Assembly (NCBI RefSeq): GCF_900176205.1
Contig: NZ_LT859959.1
Span: 1,736,001-1,800,000 of the forward strand
Length of the DNA: 64,000 nt
Direction: 5' to 3'
Source: Bradyrhizobium sp. ORS 285
Lineage (GTDB): Bacteria; Pseudomonadota; Alphaproteobacteria; Rhizobiales; Xanthobacteraceae
In this document: positions 1 to 7,916 of the stretch, in pieces
Layout of the letters: the number at the start of each line of letters is the position of its first letter
Position numbering within the stretch: position 1 is the first letter of the stretch
Notes under the pieces: generated by a model
Seen by the model: only the letters and a program-made list of their open reading frames with translations
Told to the model about the DNA's origin: nothing
The model's database searches: none
Position numbers and translations under genes: made by a program

Positions 1-2
1 AC

Positions 3-632
3 ATCGAGAGCACGCGCCACCGCTCGACGGTGACGGTGCTGATGGCCGAGGCCTTCGCTGCACCGGTCGCGCCGACACCGTTGCAGCAGTATCTGGCGTC
101 GCTGCCGCTGCCGATGATCGTCGATAGCTGGTACGACGGCGCGATGCGGACCGCGCTGGCCGGCCGCAGCGATTGGGGCGAGGTCCAGGGCATCACCCGC
201 GCCCATATCGGCGAGGATCGCTGGTATCGCTTCTACGACGCCGCGGGCGGCGAGAGCGATCGCGAGAAGGCCAGTGGCTGGACCACGCTGCTGTACAAGC
301 CGCATGGCGGCATCACGCCGGCCAAGAACTTCCTGATCACCGATGCCGACTATGTCGAGGTTCTGACCGACATCGACATCCAGACGCCGATACCCGACAC
401 CGTGAAGGATCGCCGCACCGATCGCGGCTTCCTGTTCATCGGCTGCCGCTTCAACGACCAGCTGCTGCGCACCTATGGCCGCCAGGTCATCAAGCGCTCG
501 GGCAGCGAGCACTACGTCCTGGTCGAGCCTGATACGCTGTCGAAGAACGAGCTGAAATTCTTCATCGCCGAGCGGCTGATTCCGATCGCGATCCCGCTGG
601 CGCGCGCCACCGAGATCATCATCGGCGGCTGA
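3..632 (+). CDS. SIR2-like domain protein next to nifB, 5' end outside window
   Basis: The frame is open from the left edge to a TGA at 630-632, so only the last ~210 residues are visible; internal GTG (30) and ATG (42) codons are probably not the start. The visible part has the look of the SIR2-like (NAD-binding) family: an HxxI/YKPHGG segment, a TDADYVEVL segment and an FIGCRFNDQLLR segment. Genes of this type sit beside nifB in other diazotrophs as I recall; their role is unknown to me. A hairpin terminator follows at 654. The family call is from motif memory, not a search. Confidence 0.6.
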   Translation: MESTRHRSTVTVLMAEAFAAPVAPTPLQQYLASLPLPMIVDSWYDGAMRTALAGRSDWGEVQGITRAHIGEDRWYRFYDAAGGESDREKASGWTTLLYKPHGGITPAKNFLITDADYVEVLTDIDIQTPIPDTVKDRRTDRGFLFIGCRFNDQLLRTYGRQVIKRSGSEHYVLVEPDTLSKNELKFFIAERLIPIAIPLARATEIIIGG

Positions 633-653
633 GCCCGATCCCTTGCAATCACG

Positions 654-682
654 ACAGCGCGGCCGCAAGCCGCGCTGTTTTG
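654..682 (+). terminator. Rho-independent terminator after the SIR2-like gene
   Basis: A perfect 10-bp stem (654-663 pairs with 669-678) with a 5-nt loop is followed by a short T run (678-681). It lies between the SIR2-like stop codon and the nifB promoter and separates the two transcription units. Confidence 0.75.
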
Positions 683-709
683 CTGTGCGTCCGCGCGTCG
701 GTTCGAGTC

Positions 710-725
710 TGTAACGTTTCTAACA
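710..725 (+). promoter_or_regulatory. NifA upstream activator site for nifB
   Basis: Perfect TGT-N10-ACA (TGTAACGTTTCTAACA). It lies about 100 bp upstream of the sigma54 promoter at 824, the normal spacing for DNA-looping activation by NifA. Confidence 0.85.
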
Positions 726-823
726 ACGCATCAAACGAGAGGCTTTCGCATGTTGGCAAGGCGACAGCCGCAATGATTTTGCTAAGGCGTTGATAGTCCG
801 AAGAAATGATCTTGTCCGCGGCG

Positions 824-839
824 TGGCACGCGAGTTGCT
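824..839 (+). promoter_or_regulatory. Sigma54 (-24/-12) promoter of the nifB operon
   Basis: TGGCACGCGAGTTGCT matches the RpoN consensus TGGCACG-N4-TTGCW at every fixed position. Predicted transcription start is about 850, some 40 nt before nifB. Confidence 0.92.
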
Positions 840-891
840 GAACTCTTTTCCAAGGCGGTTTGCGGCTCGCCAGCAACGTTAAGGAGCGGAC

Positions 892-2454
892 ATGGACGCG
901 TCAGTGCAGCACGAACAGGCGACGATACCGGACGGCGACAAGCTGAGCTCGGTGATGCAGACCATCGCAGAACATAAGGGCTGCGGCACCTCGGGCGGCA
1001 GCGGCAAGGCGAGCTGCGGCTCGGGCGCCGGCGAGAACGACCTGCCGCCGGAGATATGGGAGAAGGTGAAGAACCATCCCTGCTACAGCGAGGAAGCGCA
1101 TCACCACTACGCGCGCATGCATGTCGCCGTGGCGCCCGCCTGCAACATCCAGTGCAACTACTGCAACCGCAAATATGACTGCGCCAACGAGTCGCGTCCG
1201 GGCGTCGTCAGCGAGAAGCTCTCGCCGGAGCAGGCCGCCAAGAAGGTGCTCGCGGTCGCCTCGACCATTCCGCAGATGACCGTGCTCGGCATCGCCGGCC
1301 CGGGTGATCCGCTCGCCAACCCCGAGAAGACCTTCAAGACCTTCGAGCTGATCGCGCGCACCGCGCCCGACATCAAGCTCTGCCTGTCGACCAACGGCCT
1401 CGCGCTGCCCGACCATGTCGACACCATCGCCGGCTTCAACGTCGACCACGTCACGATCACCATCAACATGGTCGATCCCGAGATCGGCGCGAAGATCTAT
1501 CCCTGGGTGTTCTGGAAGCACAAGCGCTACACCGGCGTTGAAGCGGCCAAGCTGCTGACCGACCGCCAGCTGCAGGGCCTGGAGATGCTGACCGAGCGCG
1601 GCATCCTCTGCAAGGTCAACTCGGTGATGATCCCCGGCGTCAACGACAAGCACCTCGTCGAGGTCAACAAGGCGGTGAAGTCGCGCGGCGCCTTCCTGCA
1701 CAACATCATGCCGCTGATCTCCTCGCCGGAGCACGGCACCGTGTTCGGCCTGACTGGCCAGCGCGGCCCGACCGCGCAGGAGCTGAAGGCGCTGCAGGAC
1801 GAGTGCGAAGGCGAGATGAACATGATGCGGCACTGCCGCCAGTGCCGCGCCGACGCTGTCGGCCTGCTCGGCGAGGACCGCTCGGCGGAGTTCACCACCG
1901 ACAAGATCATGGCGATGGAAGTGAACTACGACATCGACAGCCGCAAGGCCTATCAGGAGGCGGTCGAGAGCGAGCGCGTCGCCAAGGTCGTCGCCCGCCA
2001 GGAGGAGCTTGCCTCGCTCGCCGGCCAGTCCAGCGACATCAAGCTGCTGGTCGCGGTCGCGACCAAGGGCTCGGGCCTGATCAACGAGCATTTCGGCCAC
2101 GCCAAGGAGTTCCAGGTCTACGAACTCTCCACGGCCGGTGCGAAGTTCGTCGGTCACCGCCGCGTCGACCTGTACTGCCAGGGCGGCTATGGCGACGAGG
2201 ACAGCCTGGAGACCGTGATCCGCGCCATCAACGACTGCCATGCGGTGTTCGTAGCCAAGATCGGCGGCTGCCCGAAGAGCGATCTGCAGGCCGCCGGCAT
2301 CGAGCCCGTCGACCAGTTTGCCCATGAGTTCATCGAGAAGTCGGCGATCGCCTGGTTCAAGAGCTACCTGGACAAGGTCAACGGCGGGGAGATCCAGCAC
2401 GTCGTGCGCGGTGACGCCGAGATCCGCCAGGGCGCGCTGACCTCGGCGGCGTGA
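892..2454 (+). CDS. nifB: NifB, nitrogenase FeMo-cofactor biosynthesis radical SAM protein
   Basis: 520 aa. NifB builds the 8Fe-9S-C NifB-co core, the precursor of the iron-molybdenum cofactor. The radical SAM motif is C84-x3-C88-x2-C91 (CNIQCNYC), followed by GxGDPL-type SAM-binding sequence. A C-terminal NifX/NafY-like domain (about residues 385-510) is fused, as in most proteobacterial NifB. The ATG at 892 has AAGGAG 5-10 nt upstream. It is the first gene after the NifA site and sigma54 promoter and heads a colinear run of genes ending near 8375. Confidence 0.98.
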   Translation: MDASVQHEQATIPDGDKLSSVMQTIAEHKGCGTSGGSGKASCGSGAGENDLPPEIWEKVKNHPCYSEEAHHHYARMHVAVAPACNIQCNYCNRKYDCANESRPGVVSEKLSPEQAAKKVLAVASTIPQMTVLGIAGPGDPLANPEKTFKTFELIARTAPDIKLCLSTNGLALPDHVDTIAGFNVDHVTITINMVDPEIGAKIYPWVFWKHKRYTGVEAAKLLTDRQLQGLEMLTERGILCKVNSVMIPGVNDKHLVEVNKAVKSRGAFLHNIMPLISSPEHGTVFGLTGQRGPTAQELKALQDECEGEMNMMRHCRQCRADAVGLLGEDRSAEFTTDKIMAMEVNYDIDSRKAYQEAVESERVAKVVARQEELASLAGQSSDIKLLVAVATKGSGLINEHFGHAKEFQVYELSTAGAKFVGHRRVDLYCQGGYGDEDSLETVIRAINDCHAVFVAKIGGCPKSDLQAAGIEPVDQFAHEFIEKSAIAWFKSYLDKVNGGEIQHVVRGDAEIRQGALTSAA

Positions 2455-2509
2455 GATCCGATCCCGGCGGCGTTGCGGCGCCGCCGGCCCCTTTCGACAG
2501 GAGCGTTTC

Positions 2510-2734
2510 ATGACTTTGAAGATCATTGCCTCGCAATGCACGAGCTGCTCGGCCTGCGAGCCCGAATGTCCGAACGTGGCGATCTCCGAGAAGAACGGCA
2601 CCTTCGTGATCGACCCCAAGAAGTGCACCGAGTGCATCGGCCATTTCGACGAGCCGCAATGCGCCGCGGTCTGTCCGGTCGACAACACCTGCGTCATCGA
2701 CAATTCGTTCCCGCGCTATCAGCCGCCGGCCTGA
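2510..2734 (+). CDS. fdxN: 2[4Fe-4S] ferredoxin FdxN
   Basis: 74 aa. Eight cysteine ligands are visible in two sets, C10/C13/C16/C20 and C39/C42/C51/C55; the second set carries the C-x8-C spacer typical of the nif-linked FdxN (FrxA) type rather than clostridial ferredoxins. The known role of the family is electron supply to NifB or nitrogenase maturation. AGGAG lies just upstream of the ATG. It follows nifB by 55 bp and is only 10 bp from the next gene. Confidence 0.95.
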   Translation: MTLKIIASQCTSCSACEPECPNVAISEKNGTFVIDPKKCTECIGHFDEPQCAAVCPVDNTCVIDNSFPRYQPPA

Positions 2735-2744
2735 GGAGAGCCCG

Positions 2745-3074
2745 ATGAACTTTACGCTCACGCCAGCCGCGCAGAAGTTCATGCGCATGATGCTGCGGGC
2801 CGACGGCGCCGCCGGGGCCGGCTTCCGCCTTGCGGTGTCGCCGGGCGGCTGCTCGGGTCTCGCCGCCGACATCAGCGTCCTCGCCACGCCGCTCTCCGGA
2901 GACGCCGTGGTCGAGCGCGACGGCGTCAAGCTGTTCCTGCCGGCCGAGAGCCGGCTGCTGCTCGATGGCGTCACCATCGATTTCGCTGACACCGCCACCC
3001 AGACCGGACTCGTGTTCCATGATCCGAAACAGGTGTCGTGCTCCAGCCATGCCTTGAAGGCGCTGCAGGACTAG
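2745..3074 (+). CDS. A-type Fe-S assembly protein (HesB/IscA family), variant cysteines
   Basis: 109 aa, the usual length for IscA-type scaffold/carrier proteins. The first conserved cysteine is present (C36 in GGCSG) and the second (C99), but the C-terminal CGC motif reads CSS, so the third ligand (position 101) is Ser. It starts 10 bp after fdxN with GAGGAGAG upstream. Family members deliver or hold Fe-S clusters; in this operon the client would be NifB, FdxN or nitrogenase. The lost ligand makes its cluster chemistry uncertain. Confidence 0.9.
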   Translation: MNFTLTPAAQKFMRMMLRADGAAGAGFRLAVSPGGCSGLAADISVLATPLSGDAVVERDGVKLFLPAESRLLLDGVTIDFADTATQTGLVFHDPKQVSCSSHALKALQD

Positions 3075-3085
3075 GACAGCAGATC

Positions 3086-3619
3086 ATGCCGACCGATGCC
3101 CGGCCCAACTCCCAGACTGCCATCGAGGACGCGCTGCTTGCCGACGCGCTGCTCGGTGGCGGGCTGCCGGAAGAGGCCGAGCGTCAGCTGTGGCAGGCCA
3201 GTCAGAGCTATCATCTCGACGATGTCGCCGAGGCCCATCTGAAGCAGGCCGAAGCGCTGGCGCCGGATCATGCCGCGGTCCTGATCGGCTTCTATCGTTT
3301 CTACTTTTACAAGGGTCGCCTGAACGACGCGCTGCGCATCGCCAAGCGCTGCCTCGCCAAGGCCGCGGTCGAAAACCATTTGCCGCCGCATTGGCGCGAC
3401 GTCCGCCCCGAGCATGCCGAGTTCGGCAGCTTCGACCACATGCTGCCGCGCTTCTTCATGTTCACCTTGAAGGGTTACGCCTATCTGCAGATGCGGCTCG
3501 GCAATCTCGTCGAGGGGCGGCTGGCGGTGCAGAAGCTGCTCGACCTCGACCCCAGCGACAAGGTCGGCGCGCGCGTGCTGCTCGAGGTCGTCGACCGGGT
3601 GGAGCTCGACGATGAGTGA
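3086..3619 (+). CDS. Tetratricopeptide-repeat protein of the nif operon
   Basis: 177 aa from the ATG at 3086; an earlier in-frame ATG at 3038 would overlap the IscA-like gene by 37 bp and is less likely. Alpha-helical TPR-like sequence runs from about residue 40 to the end (for example HLKQAEALAPDHAAVLIGFY and KLLDLDPSDKVG). It overlaps the next gene by 8 bp. A paralogue lies at 10328-10819 on the other strand in a second sigma54 unit. TPR proteins usually hold partners together; the partners here are unknown. Confidence 0.85.
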   Translation: MPTDARPNSQTAIEDALLADALLGGGLPEEAERQLWQASQSYHLDDVAEAHLKQAEALAPDHAAVLIGFYRFYFYKGRLNDALRIAKRCLAKAAVENHLPPHWRDVRPEHAEFGSFDHMLPRFFMFTLKGYAYLQMRLGNLVEGRLAVQKLLDLDPSDKVGARVLLEVVDRVELDDE

Positions 3620-4385
3620 CGACATCGACGAAGCCATCGACTGGCAGGGCAACGAGATCAGCTGTGGCGGCTGCGCCCATGAGCAATTGAGCGCGGCCGG
3701 GGGCTGCAAGCTCCGCCACGCCTGCGTGCACGACCGCTATGCGCGGCGCATCGACCGCTTCTTCAACTGGAATCCGGCGCTCGCCAACGATTACGTCAAG
3801 CATCCGCATTTCGAGGTGCGCGCGATTGCGGCCAAGCATGCCAGCCCCTTCTACCTCCCGCCGCTGCTCGACGATCCCGAGGAGACCGTGCGCTGGAATG
3901 CGGCGCGGCGGCTGCCGAAGCGATTGGTGCTGCGGCTGCGCCATGATCCGCATCGCGAGGTCCGCATCCGCATTGCGACCGTGCTCGATCCCGAAGACCT
4001 GATGCCGATGATGATGGACGATGATTACTACGTCCGCCTCGTCGTCGCGCGCCGGATCGTGCCGTCCGTGCTCGGCCGCATGATGGGTGATCCCGAGGCC
4101 GAGGTCCGTCGCGTCGTCGCGCGCCGGATCCCGGGCGACTGGCTGCTCGGCATGATCAGCGATCCCGACGCGCGCGTGCGCCTCGAAATCGCGGAGCGCC
4201 TGGCGCCGGATCTGTTGACCGCCATGCGCAAGGATGCCGACTGGCGCGTACGCCATGAAGTGGCGAGCCGTATCCCGCTCGCGGAGCTCGCCGAGCTCGC
4301 GCGCGACGAGGATCCGCTGGTGCAGGAGATGGCGCGCGGCCGGCTCGACAACCGTTCGGGAGCTGCGATGGAGAAACCGGCATGA
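3612..4385 (+). CDS. 4Fe-4S-binding leucine-rich-variant (LRV) repeat protein
   Basis: 257 aa. The N-terminal cluster is C18-x2-C21-x10-C32-x5-C38, then about eight LRV/HEAT-like repeats with the periodic 'R..VA.RI....L..M..D...VR' pattern to about residue 245. This is the architecture of the Azotobacter vinelandii LRV protein, also found near nif genes. Its molecular function is not established. It overlaps the TPR gene upstream by 8 bp and nifZ downstream by 4 bp (ATGA), which suggests coupled translation. Confidence 0.9.
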   Translation: MSDDIDEAIDWQGNEISCGGCAHEQLSAAGGCKLRHACVHDRYARRIDRFFNWNPALANDYVKHPHFEVRAIAAKHASPFYLPPLLDDPEETVRWNAARRLPKRLVLRLRHDPHREVRIRIATVLDPEDLMPMMMDDDYYVRLVVARRIVPSVLGRMMGDPEAEVRRVVARRIPGDWLLGMISDPDARVRLEIAERLAPDLLTAMRKDADWRVRHEVASRIPLAELAELARDEDPLVQEMARGRLDNRSGAAMEKPA

Positions 4386-4705
4386 GCAACATCGTTCGTG
4401 ACAGCGAGGTCGTCGAGCTGTCGGCGCCGCCATACTTCACGTTCGGCGAGAAGGTGAAGGCGAAGCGCACGATCCGCAATGACGGCACCTATGCGGGCAA
4501 GGAGATCGGCGAGATCCTCGCGAAGAAGGGCGAGATCGGCTACGTCGTCTCGATCGGCACCTTCCTGCAGCAATTCTACATCTATGGCGTCGAGTTTCTG
4601 GAGAGCGGAAACCGCGTCGGCATGAAACGCAAGGAGCTCGAATCCACCGTTCCGCGTGGGGACGCGGAGGACGAACTGCCGCTGCCGGGAGCGTACAGGT
4701 CATGA
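4382..4705 (+). CDS. nifZ: NifZ, nitrogenase maturation protein
   Basis: 107 aa. It carries the SH3-like NifZ core: F-x-x-G-E-K-V-x-A-K, then NDGTYAGKEIG, KGEIGYVVSIGTFLQQFYIYGVEF. NifZ assists formation of the second P-cluster of the MoFe protein. It overlaps the LRV gene by 4 bp and the following NifZ-like gene by 4 bp. Confidence 0.95.
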   Translation: MSNIVRDSEVVELSAPPYFTFGEKVKAKRTIRNDGTYAGKEIGEILAKKGEIGYVVSIGTFLQQFYIYGVEFLESGNRVGMKRKELESTVPRGDAEDELPLPGAYRS

Positions 4706-4941
4706 TCGAACCGCGGATGCCGAAATACCAATGGGGTCAGCGCGTGAAGGCGCTGATCGACCTCGTCAATGACGGGTCGTTCCCGAACGCTCCGGCGGAG
4801 GCCAAGCTCGTCGGCGTCGGCGACATGGGCGAGATCGTCCAGGTCGGCACGCACACCGAGGCGAACATGCCGATCTATCTGGTCGAGTTCGGCGAGAAGC
4901 TGGTGGTGGGCTGTCTGGAAGAGGAGATCGTCCCGGTGTGA
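4702..4941 (+). CDS. Second, short NifZ-like protein
   Basis: 79 aa. It repeats the NifZ pattern (YQWGQRVKALIDLVNDGSF, GDMGEIVQVGTH, PIYLVEF) without the N-terminal extension, so it is a NifZ-family paralogue in tandem with nifZ. In other rhizobia the small gene at this place is called fixU; I cannot confirm that name from sequence. Starts on an ATGA overlap with nifZ. Confidence 0.85.
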   Translation: MIEPRMPKYQWGQRVKALIDLVNDGSFPNAPAEAKLVGVGDMGEIVQVGTHTEANMPIYLVEFGEKLVVGCLEEEIVPV

Positions 4942-4957
4942 GGGGCGATGATCAGCC

Positions 4958-5314
4958 ATGGCGGCAGCCGCGCTCAAGTCCAGTCTCATCCTGCCCGCGC
5001 ATCCCAACGAGTTGGATCGCAAGCGGATCGAGCGCGCGCTGAAGTCGCGCAAGCGCTACCGCTACGTCGAGCCGGCGGTCGTGCCGGTCGAAGAGGGTTA
5101 TCAGGTCCGCAGTCCGTGTTGCTCTCGCAACATCGACAAGGACGGCGGGGTGATCGACGTGGCGCTGCTGCGTCATGATCCCGCGAAGACGATGTGGAAG
5201 CTGTTCTGGAGAGATCACGCGAAGGGGATCTGGGAGCTGCACAGCGTGCACCAGCGGTTGACCGCGGCGGTCGACGAGCTGAACGCCGACCCCGCGCGGA
5301 TCTTCTGGCAGTAA
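4958..5314 (+). CDS. DUF3024-like small protein of the nif operon
   Basis: 118 aa. The C-terminal part, with LLRHDPAKTMWKLFWRDH followed by a DPARIFW ending, matches the pattern I know from the DUF3024 family. Function unknown. The ATG lies 16 bp after the NifZ-like gene; the following gene starts 17 bp after its stop. No cysteine cluster, though a CC pair (RSPCCSRN) is present. The position within the nifB operon suggests an accessory role in nitrogenase maturation (inference). Confidence 0.75.
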   Translation: MAAAALKSSLILPAHPNELDRKRIERALKSRKRYRYVEPAVVPVEEGYQVRSPCCSRNIDKDGGVIDVALLRHDPAKTMWKLFWRDHAKGIWELHSVHQRLTAAVDELNADPARIFWQ

Positions 5315-5331
5315 CGAGGAGGACGGGTGAG

Positions 5332-5592
5332 ATGGCATTGGCGGAGCAGGAACTGAATGAGATCGCGCAAGTCCTCGAGCAACCTGACGCCGGCAGCACG
5401 GCGTTCGGCGAGTTGCGCCGCCGCTTTCCCAAGCTGGTTCTGACGCGCTGCGACGCCTCCGATGTGACGGAGGCCCCGTTCCGCACCTACGCGGCGTTCG
5501 ACTTGCATCTGCTCGACGCCAGCGAGCATTGCGCTGGCGTGACCGACGATCCGGCCAAAGCCACCGGCCTGATTTTGGCCAAGCGGAGCTGA
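5332..5592 (+). CDS. Small conserved nif-operon protein (DUF6129-like)
   Basis: 86 aa from the ATG at 5332, which has a strong GAGGAGG 9 nt upstream; a longer in-frame reading from 5194 would run through the end of the previous gene and is rejected. The sequence resembles the small family annotated as DUF6129 in nif clusters (from memory). No cofactor motif or membrane segment. The following gene starts 2 bp after its stop. Confidence 0.7.
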   Translation: MALAEQELNEIAQVLEQPDAGSTAFGELRRRFPKLVLTRCDASDVTEAPFRTYAAFDLHLLDASEHCAGVTDDPAKATGLILAKRS

Positions 5593-5594
5593 TC

Positions 5595-6809
5595 ATGACC
5601 AAGCCCTATCTGGTGCATGACGCCGACAGGCAGGAGCAGGACGAGGTCGAGCTGACGCCGGTCGGCTCCGACTTCATCCCGCTGTCCGATCCCGACATCA
5701 CGACGGCGGAGATCGCAGCCGTTGAGGCGACCTTGCGCTCGCCGAGGCTGTCCACCGGTCCGCTCGTCGAAGAGTTCGAAGCGGCGTTCGCCGCCTATCT
5801 CGGGCGCAAATATGCCGTCGCGGTTCCGAGCGGGACGCTCGGCCTCCTGCTCGTGCTCAAGGCGATGGGGATCGGAGCCGGTGATGAGGTGATCGCATCG
5901 TCCTATTCGTTCCGCGAGGTCGCGCACGCGATCAGCATCGCCGGCGCCAAGCCGGTGTTTTCCGATATTGACTACTATTCCGGCACGCTGGCGCCCAGCA
6001 AGATCGAGGCGCGGATCACCGAGCGGACCAAGGCGATCCTCGCCGGCAACACCAACGGCCATCCCGCCAAATGGACCGAGCTGCAGGCGATCGCCAAGGC
6101 GCACGGTCTGCCGCTGATCGAGGATTCGAGCGAGGCGATCGGCTCGAAGTATCAGGGGGCCCTGGTCGGCACGTTCGGCGCGGCTTCGGTCTTCGACTTT
6201 TCGCAGCCATTCGCGCTGACCTGCGGCGAGGGCGGCATGATCGTCACCGACGACGTCGACATCGCGGTCGCGGTGCGCCGGCATCGCTCGCACCGCCTCG
6301 ACGAGCGGGCCTCGGTCGTTGTCTGCAGCACCCCGTCGCACCAGGCGGTGATGAGCGACGTCACCGCGGCGTTGGGACTTGCGCAATTGAAGCGCATCGA
6401 CGAGATCCTCGAGCGTCGCAAGCTGATCGAGCAGGTCTACTACAGCGAAGTGCAGTCGTTCGAAGGAATCAAGGATCCCTATGTCGGCCCTGACGTCACC
6501 GAGGTGAACTGGTTTCTCTACCAGGTGCATCTGGGGACGCGGTTCTCGAAATCGAGCCGTGACTCGATCGTCGAGGATCTCCGCGTCGAGCAGGTCGAGG
6601 CCGTCGCCTATTCCAATCCGCTGCATCTGCAGCGGCACTATTTCGACATGGGCTATCGTCGCGGTGACTATCTCGTGACCGAGAAGGTTGCCGACCGCGT
6701 CGTGGCCCTGCCGTTCCACGTCCATCTGACCACCGACCAGATCGCCTTCATCGTCGCGACGATGAAGGACGCCTCGGTCAATGTCGGAGCGGGCGCGGCA
6801 ATCTACTGA
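5595..6809 (+). CDS. DegT/DnrJ/EryC1-type aminotransferase homologue lacking the PLP lysine
   Basis: 404 aa from the ATG at 5595. The aspartate-aminotransferase fold (type I, sugar aminotransferase branch) is clear: SGTLGLLLVL at 79, GDEVI at 96, EDSSEA with the pyridine-binding Asp at 177, and CGEGGMIVTDD at 210. The position five residues before GEGG, where DegT proteins carry the Schiff-base lysine (SFxxxK), reads DFSQPF, with Phe206. It is therefore unlikely to be a normal transaminase. It sits inside the nifB operon, 2 bp after the previous gene. Role unknown; a binding or scaffolding role, or a PLP-independent reaction, are possibilities. Confidence 0.88.
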   Translation: MTKPYLVHDADRQEQDEVELTPVGSDFIPLSDPDITTAEIAAVEATLRSPRLSTGPLVEEFEAAFAAYLGRKYAVAVPSGTLGLLLVLKAMGIGAGDEVIASSYSFREVAHAISIAGAKPVFSDIDYYSGTLAPSKIEARITERTKAILAGNTNGHPAKWTELQAIAKAHGLPLIEDSSEAIGSKYQGALVGTFGAASVFDFSQPFALTCGEGGMIVTDDVDIAVAVRRHRSHRLDERASVVVCSTPSHQAVMSDVTAALGLAQLKRIDEILERRKLIEQVYYSEVQSFEGIKDPYVGPDVTEVNWFLYQVHLGTRFSKSSRDSIVEDLRVEQVEAVAYSNPLHLQRHYFDMGYRRGDYLVTEKVADRVVALPFHVHLTTDQIAFIVATMKDASVNVGAGAAIY

Positions 6810-6846
6810 CGTGACGTGAACTCAACCCCAGTAAAGGAGAACATCA

Positions 6847-7155
6847 ATGGCAACTCTGACAGTCATGCCCTCCGGCAAGACGATCGAGGTGGGCGAGGGC
6901 ACCACCATTCTCGCGGCGCTGCTCGCCGCCGAGGTCGAAATCCCGCACAAGTGCGAGGGGCAGGCCAAGTGCGGCTCCTGCCACATCTTCCTGCAGGAGG
7001 GCCGCAAGGGCGTGTCGAAGGTCAGCAAGCTCGAGAACGAGAAGCTCGATAGCATCGTCGGCGTCGGCTCCAAGTCCCGCCTCGCCTGCCAGGCCATCAT
7101 TCTCGGCACCGAGAACGTCAAGATCGAGCTGCTCGGCTTCGGCTCGGGCTTGTAA
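6847..7155 (+). CDS. fdxB: [2Fe-2S] ferredoxin FdxB-type
   Basis: 102 aa. Ligands C36-x5-C42-x2-C45-x35-C81, the adrenodoxin/plant-type arrangement, with little extra sequence. nif-linked FdxB proteins act in electron transfer or Fe-S supply. AAGGAG precedes the ATG by 7 nt. It is separated from the DegT-like gene by 37 bp with no visible promoter, so it belongs to the same operon. Confidence 0.9.
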   Translation: MATLTVMPSGKTIEVGEGTTILAALLAAEVEIPHKCEGQAKCGSCHIFLQEGRKGVSKVSKLENEKLDSIVGVGSKSRLACQAIILGTENVKIELLGFGSGL

Positions 7156-7167
7156 TAGGAGGATCCC

Positions 7168-7380
7168 ATGGACAACATCACGCTTCACGTTCGTTTTGCC
7201 CCGGACGGCACCGTCGCCGAGATCAGCGAACGGCCGGCGACCTTGACGCCGCAGCAATGGTTCAACAAGCTCAGCGAGGCGATCGGCCTGAAGGCCTACC
7301 AGACCTTTGCCGGCGGCCGCGGCGTGTTCAAGACGACGCGCGATCAGGTCGAGGCGCTGAAGGCCACGGCCGCTGCGTGA
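7168..7380 (+). CDS. Small hypothetical nif-operon protein
   Basis: 70 aa, start supported by AGGAGG 6-7 nt upstream. Sequence begins MDNITLHVRFAPDG and ends in an Ala-rich tail; contains no cysteines, no membrane segment and no motif I recognise. Its TGA overlaps a possible GTG start of the next frame (7377), and it lies between fdxB and other small nif-operon genes. Confidence 0.75.
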   Translation: MDNITLHVRFAPDGTVAEISERPATLTPQQWFNKLSEAIGLKAYQTFAGGRGVFKTTRDQVEALKATAAA

Positions 7381-7415
7381 CGGCGGCGCGCCAGGTGATG
7401 GAGGCGGGCGGCGGC

Positions 7416-7724
7416 ATGAGCTCCGATGCGGTTCAGTTCTTCGTATCGTATACGGGCATCAAGCTGCCGCTGCGCTTGGTGACGGCGATCGCGCCGGAGC
7501 AATTGTCGAACCGCAACACTTTCATCCGCGGCTACTTCAATGCCGCGGGTGCGCTGACCGGATTCGAGAAGGTCGTGTACGGCGAAATCGAGCTGACCCA
7601 TCGGTACGATTATCACGCCAACGGGACGTTGAGCCGGGCCGAGATCGTGATGCTCGACGAGGATCCGGTGACGCTGAATTTCGACGAGACCGGCTCGGCT
7701 GTCGCCGCGCCTGAGGCCGCGTGA
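7416..7724 (+). CDS. Small nif-operon protein (DUF6156-like)
   Basis: 102 aa from the ATG at 7416, which has GGAGG 11 nt upstream; GTG 7377 and ATG 7398 are in-frame alternatives. The core (SYTGIKLPLRLV, RNTFIRGYF, EKVVYGEIELTHRYDYH) resembles a small family I remember from nif clusters as DUF6156. No known function. The next start codon is 9 bp downstream of its stop. Confidence 0.7.
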   Translation: MSSDAVQFFVSYTGIKLPLRLVTAIAPEQLSNRNTFIRGYFNAAGALTGFEKVVYGEIELTHRYDYHANGTLSRAEIVMLDEDPVTLNFDETGSAVAAPEAA

Positions 7725-7733
7725 GGAGGAGCC

Positions 7734-7901
7734 GTGACCGTTGCCAAGCTGATCGAGGCTCTTGCCAGCATGCCCAAGGACGCTATCGTGCTGATGGATA
7801 GCGGCGCCGGATTGTCACGGGTCGATGCGCTGGAGCTCGTGGCCGAGCAGGGGCCCGGCGCACCGGCCGAGGTGATTCTGCAGCCGAGCTTGGACGAATA
7901 G
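7734..7901 (+). CDS. 55-aa small protein with GTG start
   Basis: GTG at 7734 preceded by GAGGAG 5 nt upstream, open for 55 codons to TAG at 7899-7901. The peptide begins VTVAKLIEALASMPKDAIV and ends in LDE. It has a hydrophobic-acidic pattern and no cysteines. It is placed with tight spacing between the DUF6156-like gene (9 bp) and the globin gene (15 bp), the same spacing as the rest of the operon. It is below usual length cut-offs and likely missed by automatic annotation. Confidence 0.65.
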   Translation: MTVAKLIEALASMPKDAIVLMDSGAGLSRVDALELVAEQGPGAPAEVILQPSLDE

Positions 7902-7916
7902 AGACGGGATCTTTTG

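Noticed and set aside
901..2703. 600-codon minus-strand frame opposite nifB
   Set aside because: Mirror frame of a strongly coding GC-rich gene; composition (Leu/Arg/Asp/Ala/Val-rich) and lack of RBS or motif show it is a shadow.
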